This document shows, piece by piece, positions 1 to 6,502 of a stretch of 29,938 nt of DNA. The position numbers were made by a program, and so were the translations under genes. The notes beneath the pieces were generated by a model, which ran no database searches, was not told where the DNA came from, and worked only from the letters and a program-made list of their open reading frames with translations. Origin of the DNA: JAOUEA01 sp041287635 (GTDB lineage Bacteria; Actinomycetota; UBA4738; HRBIN12). Where the stretch lies: assembly GCA_041287635.1 (NCBI GenBank), contig JBGGNG010000158.1, positions 1 through 29,938 of the forward strand, read 5' to 3'. The first letter of the stretch is position 1, and every line of letters starts with the position of its first letter.

Positions 1-1088
1 ATCGATCCCGCGACCCCTTCAGACTCCATGCGACTTGCCGTGTTCACGACATCTCCCCACAGGTCGTAGGCGAACTTGTGGCTGCCCACGATCCCGGCGA
101 CGACCGGGCCCGAATTGATCCCGATCCGCAGGCTGATGTCATGGCCGTGGAACCGGTGTCGCTCGGTGTGGTCGCGGATCCGAAGGGCCAGCTCGGCGAT
201 GGCGTGCGCGTGATCGGTCCGTCCGTGCGGCACGCCGGCGGCAACCATGTATTCGTCTCCCACGGTCTTGATCTTCTCCAGACCCAGCTCCTCCACGAAC
301 CCGTCGAAGGTCGTGAACACGCTGTTCAGCAGCCCCACGAGTTCGGGCGGGGACATCGCTGCCGACATCGGCGTGAAGCCGACCACGTCAGCGAACAGGA
401 CCGAGGCCGACTCGTGATCGTCGGCGATCATCGTCCGGTCCGACTTGAGCCTGCGGGCGATCTCATCCGGCAAGATGGTGTGCAACAGATCGTCGGAGTC
501 CTTCTGGAACCGGTCGCGTTGGCGCACGAAGTAGGCCATCGAGGCGAACACGAAGACCGTGACCGAGACGATCGTTGTCGCGATCCCGGCGGCCGACCCC
601 TCGACCGCGTACATCGGCTCGATCCGTTCAGGCAGCACGACGGCCAGGACGACCGTGATCCCGTAGGCCAGGAACCACAGGAACGCCACCCTGACGGGGA
701 GCGCGATCAGCGCGCCGATGACGACCAACGATCCCCAGAGGATCACCAGGTCCGACGGCACCAGGCCGCCCAGGATGATCGTCCCCGCCAGGACCTCGAT
801 GAGTATGAGGAACAACGCTGCATCGACGATCCACAGGAACCGATGAGGCTTGAGTGCGAGCACCCCCAGCAGAAGGACGCTCGTGAGCGCGGCGGTGAGG
901 TCGACCACGCCCACCCCCCGCAGCCCCTCGCCGAACTCCGAGGCTGAGACGGGCAGGCGAACCAGCGCCCCGAAGACGAAGTAGCCGACAACGATCCTTC
1001 TGGTCCCGCGCTGGAGGTCGGTCTCACCCGGGTATGTGCCGAGGGACATGAGGGAGTCCCACCAACGTCGGAAGCGGGACCCGGCCAT
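1..1088 (-). CDS. Membrane-bound class III adenylate cyclase (3' end cut by window edge)
   Basis: Makes cAMP from ATP at the membrane. Reading the minus strand from ATG at 1088 gives 362 residues before the left edge, so the C-terminus is missing. Residues about 32-190 hold roughly six hydrophobic segments. The cyclase homology domain begins near residue 225. The usual catalytic residues are visible: metal aspartates in LFADVVGFT (D234) and KTVGDEY (D278), adenine-specifying K272 (in EKIKT) and D342 (in FAYDLWG), and transition-state N349 and R353 in VVNTASRM. The Lys/Asp pair predicts adenylate rather than guanylate cyclase activity. There is no HAMP domain between membrane part and catalytic domain, only a short linker. 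A TAGTAT hexamer 6 nt before the ATG supports this start and a leaderless mRNA. The annotation by family is secure; the physiological signal is unknown. Confidence 0.93.
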   Translation of the reverse strand, partial: MAGSRFRRWWDSLMSLGTYPGETDLQRGTRRIVVGYFVFGALVRLPVSASEFGEGLRGVGVVDLTAALTSVLLLGVLALKPHRFLWIVDAALFLILIEVLAGTIILGGLVPSDLVILWGSLVVIGALIALPVRVAFLWFLAYGITVVLAVVLPERIEPMYAVEGSAAGIATTIVSVTVFVFASMAYFVRQRDRFQKDSDDLLHTILPDEIARRLKSDRTMIADDHESASVLFADVVGFTPMSAAMSPPELVGLLNSVFTTFDGFVEELGLEKIKTVGDEYMVAAGVPHGRTDHAHAIAELALRIRDHTERHRFHGHDISLRIGINSGPVVAGIVGSHKFAYDLWGDVVNTASRMESEGVAGS

Positions 1089-1094
1089 CGGGCG

Positions 1095-1100
1095 ATACTA
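1095..1100 (-). promoter_or_regulatory. -10 hexamer of adenylate cyclase (leaderless)
   Basis: The minus strand reads TAGTAT, ending 6 nt before the ATG at 1088, so transcription would begin at or next to the start codon. No convincing -35 element is visible. Assignment is by pattern only. Confidence 0.5.
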
Positions 1101-1228
1101 GTTGGACGCGTGACGAGCTGGATCGGGACGGTCGTCCTCAAGACCGAGATGGCGGCCGGGAAGCCACGTACAGTGTCCACTCCCGTGGGTCTTTACCCGG
1201 TCAACCGCGGGCCATGCTTCGTTGGTTG

Positions 1229-1275
1229 GGGATCCGTTACCAGATGGGCGGGATCCGTTACCGCTGCGAGGTAAC
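1229..1275. repeat. Direct repeat plus inverted half-site upstream of adenylate cyclase
   Basis: GGGATCCGTTACC occurs at 1229-1241 and again, identical, at 1250-1262, a period of 21 nt (two helical turns). The second copy's GTTACC is followed after 7 nt by its inverted complement GGTAAC at 1270-1275. The stretch lies between the tRNA-Asp terminator and the cyclase promoter, in DNA with no credible ORF. Same-face spacing suggests a protein-binding site, but no regulator is identified. Confidence 0.45.
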
Positions 1276-1328
1276 CGGTGCCGATTACCTGGGTGTTCTG
1301 CGACTTCTACCGCCCCGACCTGGCCTCG

Positions 1329-1364
1329 GACGCCGCGCCGACCTCGAGGGGCCGGCGCGGCGTC
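1329..1364 (-). terminator. Strong hairpin terminator after tRNA-Asp
   Basis: A perfect 12-bp stem (GACGCCGCGCCG pairing with CGGCGCGGCGTC) flanks a 12-nt loop. It starts 3 nt beyond the encoded CCA end of tRNA-Asp. No T-run follows, as is common in high-GC actinobacteria. Confidence 0.75.
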
Positions 1365-1367
1365 AGA

Positions 1368-1446
1368 TGGCGCGCCCGACGGGCTTCGATCCCGCGATCT
1401 CCGCCTTGACAGGGCGGTGAGGACGGCCTGACTCCTCTACGGGCGC
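1368..1446 (-). tRNA. tRNA-Asp(GTC)
   Basis: A cloverleaf on the minus strand: acceptor GCGCCCG/CGGGCGC, D-stem GAGG/CCTC with an 11-nt loop containing GG, anticodon stem CCGCC/GGCGG around loop CTGTCAA (anticodon GTC), T-stem GCGGG/CCCGT, discriminator G at 1371 and an encoded CCA at 1368-1370. The G discriminator fits Asp. Oddities: the T-loop reads ATCGAAG, with A at position 54 in place of the near-universal T and G at 60, and loop position 38 is A where most bacterial tRNA-Asp have C. All stems pair, so it looks functional. Confidence 0.85.
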
Positions 1447-1507
1447 ACGTTGGTGTTCCAGTTGTCATGGTCCCGCGCGACGACCTGAGGATCCGCGCCC
1501 GCAACCG

Positions 1508-1580
1508 TGCCCCCAACGGGATTCGAACCCGTGCTTCCGCCTTGAAAGGGCGGCGTCCTAGGCCGCTAGACGATGGGGGC
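1508..1580 (-). tRNA. tRNA-Glu(TTC)
   Basis: A 73-nt cloverleaf with acceptor GCCCCCA/TGGGGGC, anticodon stem CCGCC/GGCGG around CTTTCAA (anticodon TTC), T-arm ACGGG-TTCGAAT-CCCGT and discriminator A. CCA is not encoded. It precedes tRNA-Asp by 61 nt on the same strand, and the two share an identical anticodon stem, so they probably share a transcript ending at the hairpin at 1329-1364. Confidence 0.95.
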
Positions 1581-1709
1581 GCAGGTGCTCCTCCAGCAGG
1601 GTAGCGGCCCCGAGGGCAGCCGACAGAGTATAGCCAGGGAGGGCTCGGGCCCGACCTGCAGGGCTTCGGTGCTCAACCGCGGGGACCCGAACGCCGAACA
1701 CCAGCCGTG

Positions 1710-1874
1710 ATGAGACTCGTGCTGGAGTGGCTCGGTCTGGTGCGTCCCGATCCTGACCGGAAGCAACCCGTGGCGGTCCCGGCGTGGGGCCCTTACGTGG
1801 TCGCGGCGACCGCCGCGATCGGCGCGATGGCCACGGCGGCGCTCGTGCGGCTCATCGTCGGCGCGTTGATCTGA
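1710..1874 (+). CDS. Small one-helix membrane protein, unknown
   Basis: An ATG at 1710 opens a 54-codon frame with the high third-position GC typical of coding DNA here. The product has a charged N-terminal third with a VRPDPDRK segment, then one hydrophobic helix (about residues 28-53) ending at the C-terminus, which suggests a tail-anchored protein. Its last 23 nt overlap the convergent DUF192 gene. No clear Shine-Dalgarno is visible. I do not recognise a family; it could be a chance frame. Confidence 0.45.
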   Translation: MRLVLEWLGLVRPDPDRKQPVAVPAWGPYVVAATAAIGAMATAALVRLIVGALI

Positions 1875-2220
1875 ACGAGCTCCGCGCGCGCCCGATCGCG
1901 GGCATCACGATCTCGAGTCGGTCCCCCGGTCGCACGTCGGCGTCCGCGTCGAGCTCGAGGATGTGTCGAACGCCGACGCGCGGCAGCACCAGTCGTCGCG
2001 GACGGACCACCGTGACGCGCCGGACGCGCCACTCCCGATCGAGCCCGGCGACGGTGATGGGGACCCGCATGCCGATCGTGTGCACGGATCGACAGTGCTC
2101 GAACAGCATCGCCTCCGCCGCATGATGTCCACGGAGCCCTCGGACCCGGTCTCGCCTGGATGAGGGCACATGGGCGGTCACGCGCAGACCGCGTGGCCCG
2201 AAGAGCTCGACCGATCGCAT
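1852..2220 (-). CDS. DUF192 (UPF0127) family protein
   Basis: A 122-residue protein. Residues about 35-100 follow the DUF192 pattern: a GLRG-like N-terminal motif, then CRSVHTIGMRVPI, a 'drewrVrrvtvVrP' strand and a LELDADADVRPGDRLEI end. DUF192 domains are small beta-rich folds of unknown biochemistry. Many bacterial members are secreted, but this one has no signal peptide. The ATG at 2220 is 8 nt from a TACCGT hexamer (2229-2234), consistent with a near-leaderless mRNA. It sits between tRNA-Lys and tRNA-Glu, and nothing in the context hints at a role. Confidence 0.75.
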   Translation of the reverse strand: MRSVELFGPRGLRVTAHVPSSRRDRVRGLRGHHAAEAMLFEHCRSVHTIGMRVPITVAGLDREWRVRRVTVVRPRRLVLPRVGVRHILELDADADVRPGDRLEIVMPAIGRARSSFRSTRRR

Positions 2221-2254
2221 CGTGGCCGACGGTAGCGGTGGTCGCTGACATCGG

Positions 2255-2329
2255 TGGGCCCGGCAGGATTCGAACCTGCGGCACGAGGGTTAAAAGCCCC
2301 CTGCTCTGACCGGACTGAGCTACGGGCCC
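2255..2329 (-). tRNA. tRNA-Lys(TTT)
   Basis: A 75-nt cloverleaf with acceptor GGGCCCG/CGGGCCC, D-stem GCTC/GAGC, anticodon stem GGGGG/CCCTC (one G-T pair) around CTTTTAA (anticodon TTT), T-arm GCAGG-TTCGAAT-CCTGC and discriminator A. CCA is not encoded. It lies 41 nt downstream of nadE on the same strand and may be partly read through from it. Confidence 0.95.
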
Positions 2330-2370
2330 GCGACTCGGATTGTAGGGAGCGACGGCCGGCGCGGAGCGAT

Positions 2371-3993
2371 TCAGCCCGCGTAGCGGTTGGTGATCGGCAT
2401 GCGCCGGTCGCGCCCGAACGCCTTCGGGGTGATCTTCACCCCCGGCGCAGCCTGGCGCCGCTTGTACTCGTTGCGGTCGATCATCCTCACGACGCGTTCG
2501 GCCAACGCCCGATCGAACCCGGCGCTCACCATGTCGTCGACCCCGAGATCGTCCTCCACGTAGGTCTCGATCACCGGGTCGAGCTCGTCGTACGGCGGCA
2601 GCGAGTCGGTGTCCTTCTGTCCGGGTCGCAACTCGGCGCTCGGGGGCTTCGTGATCGTGCGTTCGGGGATCGGTGGTTCCTCACCGCGGGCCGAGGCGGA
2701 CGCGTTCCGCCAGTTCGCGAGCTCGTAGACGAGGGTCTTCGGCACGTCTTTGATCGGCGCGAAGCCGCCCGCCATGTCGCCGTACAGGGTCGAGTAGCCC
2801 ACCGCGTACTCGCTCTTGTTGCCGGTCGCGAGCACGATCGGGCCGAACTTGTTCGACAGGGCCATCAGCAGGTTGCCTCGGATGCGCGCCTGCAGGTTCT
2901 CCTCGGTGACGTCCTCGGCCGTGCCGGCGAAGAGCTCGGCGAGCGCGTAGCGGTAGGCATCGAGCACGCTCGTGATCTCGACGGTGTCGAGGCGCATCCC
3001 GAGCCGACCGGCGCAGTCCATCGCGTCCTCGACGCTCTCCGGCGAGCTGAAGTGCGACGGCATCGCGATGCCGCGCACCGCGTCGGCCCCCAGCGCGTCG
3101 ACCGCGAGTGCTGCGGTGATCGCGGAGTCGATGCCGCCGGACAATCCGAGCACAGCCTCATGGAAGCCGTTCTTCCGGACGTAGTCCCCGAGGCCGAGCA
3201 CCAGCGCCCGCCAGACCTCTTCGGCGTCGTCGGTCGGCCACTCCGGGCGCGGGTCGGCGAACGAGGCATCGCCGTGCAGGTCGACGATCAGCAGGTCCTC
3301 GCTGAACATCGTTGCCCGGTGGCGCACCGTGCCGTCGGGCGCGATCATCATCGAGCCGCCATCGAACACGAGCTCGTCCTGGCCTCCGACCGCGTTCACG
3401 TACGCGATCCAGGCGCCGGTGCGACGCGCTCTCGCGGCCAGGATCTCGGCGCGCTCGGCGGTCTTGCCTCGGTGGTATGGCGAACCGTTGATATTCAGGA
3501 TCAGCGGCAGGCCGGCGTAGCTCGCGAACGGCTGGGCGTCGTGCCAGGCGTCCTCGCACACCGACAGACCGACCGTCATCCCGGCCACCTCGACGCGCGT
3601 CCCCTCGGTGCCGGGTACGAAGTAGCGCTGCTCGTCGAAGACCCCGAAGTTCGGCAGCTGCATCTTGTGGTAGCGAGACTCGACGGTGCCGTTGCGCAGC
3701 AGCGCCGCCGCGTTGTGCGCCCCCGCGTCGGAACGGTCGATGAACCCCGTGACGACTGGGCACGAGGTCGCCGTCTTGCGCGCGAGGGCGTCGAGTGCCT
3801 CGAGGTTCTCGCGGACGAACTCCCCGCGGTGCACGAGGTCTTCGGGGGGGTAGCCGGTGACCGCGAGCTCAGGGAACGTGACCAGGTCGGCGCCGTCCTG
3901 CGTCGCCCGGCTGGCCGCGTCGGCCATGCGAGCCACGTTGCCGTCGAGGTCGCCGACCGTGAGGTTCACCTGTCCGAGGGCGATTCGCGGCAT
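2371..3993 (-). CDS. nadE: Glutamine-dependent NAD+ synthetase
   Basis: Catalyses the last step of NAD biosynthesis: deamido-NAD plus ATP plus glutamine-derived ammonia to NAD. The 540 residues have two domains. Residues 1 to about 245 are a nitrilase-type glutaminase with the triad E42 (FPELAVTGYPPEDL), K110 (YHKMQLPNFGVFDE) and C146 (SVCEDAW). Residues about 265-540 are the synthetase, with the PP-loop LSGGIDS (285-290), then LATGNKSE and GGFAPIKDVPK, and a TKPPSAELRPGQKDTDSLPPY segment typical of NadE. The length matches the shorter two-domain bacterial form, not the roughly 680-residue mycobacterial type. The ATG at 3993 follows TAGGCT by 7 nt, giving its own leaderless promoter within the gap after the hemerythrin-like gene. 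Confidence 0.97.
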   Translation of the reverse strand: MPRIALGQVNLTVGDLDGNVARMADAASRATQDGADLVTFPELAVTGYPPEDLVHRGEFVRENLEALDALARKTATSCPVVTGFIDRSDAGAHNAAALLRNGTVESRYHKMQLPNFGVFDEQRYFVPGTEGTRVEVAGMTVGLSVCEDAWHDAQPFASYAGLPLILNINGSPYHRGKTAERAEILAARARRTGAWIAYVNAVGGQDELVFDGGSMMIAPDGTVRHRATMFSEDLLIVDLHGDASFADPRPEWPTDDAEEVWRALVLGLGDYVRKNGFHEAVLGLSGGIDSAITAALAVDALGADAVRGIAMPSHFSSPESVEDAMDCAGRLGMRLDTVEITSVLDAYRYALAELFAGTAEDVTEENLQARIRGNLLMALSNKFGPIVLATGNKSEYAVGYSTLYGDMAGGFAPIKDVPKTLVYELANWRNASASARGEEPPIPERTITKPPSAELRPGQKDTDSLPPYDELDPVIETYVEDDLGVDDMVSAGFDRALAERVVRMIDRNEYKRRQAAPGVKITPKAFGRDRRMPITNRYAG

Positions 3994-4000
3994 GCGTCAG

Positions 4001-4006
4001 AGCCTA
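4001..4006 (-). promoter_or_regulatory. -10 hexamer of nadE (leaderless)
   Basis: The minus strand reads TAGGCT, ending 7 nt before the ATG at 3993. No recognisable -35. Confidence 0.5.
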
Positions 4007-4046
4007 CGCGAGGAACGCTCGGAGCAGGCTGTCGGCGAGGCCGGCG

Positions 4047-4520
4047 CTACTCGGTGCCGCCAATGTCGACGTTGTACGCCTCCCACACGAGGTCGGCGCC
4101 CTTCTGCCGATGGCGGATCACCGTTCCGATGAACCGCTGCAGGTCGTCGCGTGCGTCGTCGAGCGGCCACTCCGGTCCGCCGATCGTGGCCACCTCGAGC
4201 CGCTGGACCATCTCGCCGACCTTCTCGCCGATCTCGGGATGCTCGCCCTTCAACCGACGGACGGTGCCGTCGAGCCGCGGCGCCCGCGTGATGATCTCCT
4301 CGTAGAGGCCCCCCGGCTTCTCGGTGACCAGCACGTGCTGATCGAACGCGTCGCGGACACCGATCATCTCCTTCGTGACGAGCGCGGTCCACTCGGGGAT
4401 GCGGCCGGCGGCCGGCGATGAGATCGCGATCTCGAGATGCACGAGGGCGTCGTGCAGGGTCGCGCGTCGGCGCTTCGCCTCGGAGAGCGCGGGGGTGATG
4501 TCGTCGTGGTCAGGGGCCAT
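4047..4520 (-). CDS. Hemerythrin-like (HHE) domain protein
   Basis: A 157-residue, mostly helical soluble protein. Candidate metal ligands follow the HHE pattern: H23 and H28 (LHDALVHLE), H62 and E66 (FDQHVLVTEKPGGLYEEI), H93 (LKGEHPEI), and H136 with E144 (IRHRQKGADLVWEAY). Family members bind a di-iron site and serve in oxygen, nitric oxide or redox sensing, or in iron handling; the role here is unknown. A longer frame could start at 4556, but TACCGT lies exactly 6 nt before the ATG at 4520, which decides the start and implies a leaderless mRNA. It is 53 nt upstream of nadE on the same strand, but nadE has its own -10. Confidence 0.7.
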   Translation of the reverse strand: MAPDHDDITPALSEAKRRRATLHDALVHLEIAISSPAAGRIPEWTALVTKEMIGVRDAFDQHVLVTEKPGGLYEEIITRAPRLDGTVRRLKGEHPEIGEKVGEMVQRLEVATIGGPEWPLDDARDDLQRFIGTVIRHRQKGADLVWEAYNVDIGGTE

Positions 4521-4526
4521 ATCGCC

Positions 4527-4532
4527 ACGGTA
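4527..4532 (-). promoter_or_regulatory. -10 hexamer of the hemerythrin-like gene (leaderless)
   Basis: The minus strand reads TACCGT, ending 6 nt before the ATG at 4520. Its position selects this start over the upstream ATG at 4556. Confidence 0.5.
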
Positions 4533-4647
4533 GCCGAGCGATGCGCGCCGGAGCAAATCGCCCGAGCGGCAGGTTCGAGGTCGACGTTTCCGCCGTCACG
4601 GCACGGTCGGCTGAGTCTGAACCCACGAACGGTCCCGCTCGTACCCC

Positions 4648-4677
4648 TACGGTGGGACGGCGGACGAGGGAGGGAAC
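4648..4677 (+). promoter_or_regulatory. -10 hexamer and Shine-Dalgarno of the cupredoxin gene
   Basis: TACGGT at 4648-4653 is a plausible -10. A purine-rich GAGGGAGGG ends about 4 nt before the ATG at 4678. Unlike its leaderless neighbours, this gene has a conventional ribosome binding site. Confidence 0.5.
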
Positions 4678-5013
4678 ATGCGACGGATCGTGGTGATCGT
4701 GGCATCGACGGTGGTGATCGCGGTCGCCGCGGCGGGTCCGGTGTCGGCCGTGACGATCCGCGGCAGCGGAACGAGGTGGCGCCCGTCGACGGTGGACATC
4801 GATCGGGGCGACCGGGTGCGGTGGCGCGCGGCGAGCGGCTCCCACACGGTGCGCGCGTACGGCGGCGACTGGCGCTACTCGAAACGCATCAGCCAGGGCG
4901 AGTCGGTCTCACGCGCGTTCCGGCAGCGCGGCACGTATCGGTTCTACTGCTCGATCCACGGCAACGTGGCCGGGGGGAACTGCACCGGCATGTGCGGCAG
5001 GGTCCTCGTCTGA
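4678..5013 (+). CDS. Secreted plastocyanin-like cupredoxin
   Basis: A 111-residue precursor with a signal peptide (MRRIVV start, hydrophobic to about residue 19, likely cleavage after VSA at 24). The mature part is a single cupredoxin domain. Type 1 copper ligands are H56 (GSHTVRA), C91 and H94 (YRFYCSIHG) and M105 (CTGMCG). Such proteins shuttle electrons outside the membrane or bind copper. Two extra cysteines, C102 and C106, flank the Met ligand and may form a disulfide. It is convergent with glnA (30 nt apart) and divergent from the hemerythrin-like gene. No oxidase or reductase partner is adjacent. Confidence 0.85.
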   Translation: MRRIVVIVASTVVIAVAAAGPVSAVTIRGSGTRWRPSTVDIDRGDRVRWRAASGSHTVRAYGGDWRYSKRISQGESVSRAFRQRGTYRFYCSIHGNVAGGNCTGMCGRVLV

Positions 5014-5043
5014 CGATCACCCGGCGCCACCCGAGGTCGGTCG

Positions 5044-6372
5044 CTACAGGATCGGCAGGTAGCGCTCGAGCTCGAAGGGGCTGACGTAGGACTTGAAGGC
5101 GTCCCATTCCGCGCGCTTGTTCCTGATCAGGAATTCGTGCACGTGCTCGCCGAGAGCCTCGCGCAGCACGTCGCTGTGCTCGGCGAGGTGGATCGCCTCG
5201 ACGAGGTCCTCGGGAAGCGACCGGATGCCGGCCGACTCGCGCTCGTCGTCGCTCATCTCGTAGATGTTGTTGCTCGCCTCCGGCGGCAGCTCGTACTCGT
5301 GCTCGACGCCTTCGATGCCCGCCGCGAGCATCGCCGCGAACGCCAGGTAGGGGTTGCAGGCCGGGTCGGGGGAGCGGTACTCGATGCGCGTCGCCTCTTC
5401 CTTGCCGGGCTTGTACTGGGGAACGCGCACGAGTGCGCTCCGATTGCGCCGTGCCCAGCAGACGTAGACGGGTGCCTCGTATCCGGGCACGAGGCGCTTG
5501 TACGAGTTCACCCATTGGTTCGTGAGCAAGGTGATCTCGGGACCGTGGTGCAGCAGCCCTGCGATGTAGTGCTTGGCCGTCTTCGAGAGGTGGTACTCGT
5601 CGGTCGCGTCGAAGAACGCGTTGCGGTCGCCCTCGAACAACGACTGGTGGGTGTGCATGCCCGAGCCGTTCACGCCCGCGACCGGCTTCGGCATGAACGT
5701 CGCGTAGATGCCGAACTCCTGGGCCACCTCCTTCACGGTGAGGCGGTAGGCCATCACGTTGTCGGCCATCGAGAGCGCGTCCGCGTATCGCAGATCGATC
5801 TCGTGCTGGCTCGGCGCCACCTCGTGGTGCACGTACTCGACCGGGATGCCCATCGCCTCGAGGTACTGCACCGTGCGCTTGCGGTAATCGGTCGCGACGT
5901 CGAGAGGCGTCTCGTCGAAGTAGCCGCCCTGATCGAGGAAGGACGGGTCGTCGACCGAACGGAAGTAGAAGTACTCGAGCTCGGGGCCGACGTAGAACGT
6001 GAAGCCCAGGTCGGCCGCGCGTTGCAGCTGTCGCTTCAGCACCCCGCGCGGATCGCCGTCGAAGGGCACGCCGTCGGGGGTCCAGACATCACAGAACATC
6101 CGGGCGACGGGGGCCTCCGTCGTCCAAGGGATGATCTGGAACGTCGCCGGGTCGGGGATCGCGATCATGTCGGATTCCTGGATGCGGCTGAACCCCTCGA
6201 TCGAGGAGCCGTCGAACCCCATGCCCTCCGCGAACGCGCCTTCGAGTTCCTGCGACGTGATCGTGAACGACTTCAGGAACCCGAGCACGTCGGTGAACCA
6301 CAGGCGCACGAACCTGATGCCCCGTTCCTCGATCGTGCGCAGGACGTAGTCGGCTTCCGCAGTGAGCGTCAT
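5044..6372 (-). CDS. glnA: Glutamine synthetase, class I-alpha type
   Basis: ATP-dependent condensation of glutamate and ammonia to glutamine, in the cytoplasm as a dodecamer. The 442 residues match the Bacillus/archaeal GSI-alpha length rather than the roughly 470 of GSI-beta, and lack the beta-type insertion. Visible family motifs: MGFDGSSIEGF (51-61), GPELEYF with metal ligands E131/E133, HHEVAPSQHEID (E184, E191), NGSGMHTHQS (H240), NSYKRLVPGYEAP and TRIEYRSPDPACNPYLAFAAM. The region matching the beta adenylylation loop reads NNIYEMSDDERESAGI, close to the B. subtilis form, so control by adenylylation is unlikely by family. The ATG at 6372 lies 6 nt from TACCCT, giving a leaderless mRNA. 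Confidence 0.96.
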   Translation of the reverse strand: MTLTAEADYVLRTIEERGIRFVRLWFTDVLGFLKSFTITSQELEGAFAEGMGFDGSSIEGFSRIQESDMIAIPDPATFQIIPWTTEAPVARMFCDVWTPDGVPFDGDPRGVLKRQLQRAADLGFTFYVGPELEYFYFRSVDDPSFLDQGGYFDETPLDVATDYRKRTVQYLEAMGIPVEYVHHEVAPSQHEIDLRYADALSMADNVMAYRLTVKEVAQEFGIYATFMPKPVAGVNGSGMHTHQSLFEGDRNAFFDATDEYHLSKTAKHYIAGLLHHGPEITLLTNQWVNSYKRLVPGYEAPVYVCWARRNRSALVRVPQYKPGKEEATRIEYRSPDPACNPYLAFAAMLAAGIEGVEHEYELPPEASNNIYEMSDDERESAGIRSLPEDLVEAIHLAEHSDVLREALGEHVHEFLIRNKRAEWDAFKSYVSPFELERYLPIL

Positions 6373-6378
6373 GCCTCA

Positions 6379-6384
6379 AGGGTA
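6379..6384 (-). promoter_or_regulatory. -10 hexamer of glnA (leaderless)
   Basis: The minus strand reads TACCCT, ending 6 nt before the ATG at 6372. The -35 region (about 6402-6410) overlaps the palindrome at 6405-6424. Confidence 0.5.
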
Positions 6385-6404
6385 GGGGCGGCGGGGCGCC
6401 ACCC

Positions 6405-6424
6405 GGTTACACGCGTGTGAACTC
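6405..6424. promoter_or_regulatory. Palindromic element between glnA and the RidA-family gene
   Basis: GGTTAC followed by the perfect palindrome ACACGCGTGT (6409-6418) and then GAACTC. It covers the expected -35 zone of the divergent glnA promoter. The GTTAC and TGAAC 5-mers are spaced like one half of an actinobacterial GlnR box (GTnAC-n6-GAAAC), but the match is partial. Operator function is inference. Confidence 0.3.
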
Positions 6425-6502
6425 AGGAAAGCGCTCACCGGTACCGTGCAGTAACCATCGCTGTCCGGACTACCATCGGCGTCCGGCACGAAAGGGGACG
6501 AG

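Noticed and set aside
1214..1431. Two short plus-strand frames across the tRNA-Asp terminator
   Set aside because: They cover a terminator and a tRNA gene and have no coding character.
2254..4305. A 683-codon open frame on the plus strand opposite nadE
   Set aside because: Long antisense frames are expected in DNA of this GC content. The translation is rich in R, D, H and V with no domain, while the minus strand encodes a complete NAD synthetase.
5137..6420. A 427-codon plus-strand frame opposite glnA
   Set aside because: Antisense shadow; the glutamine synthetase on the minus strand is complete with all metal ligands.
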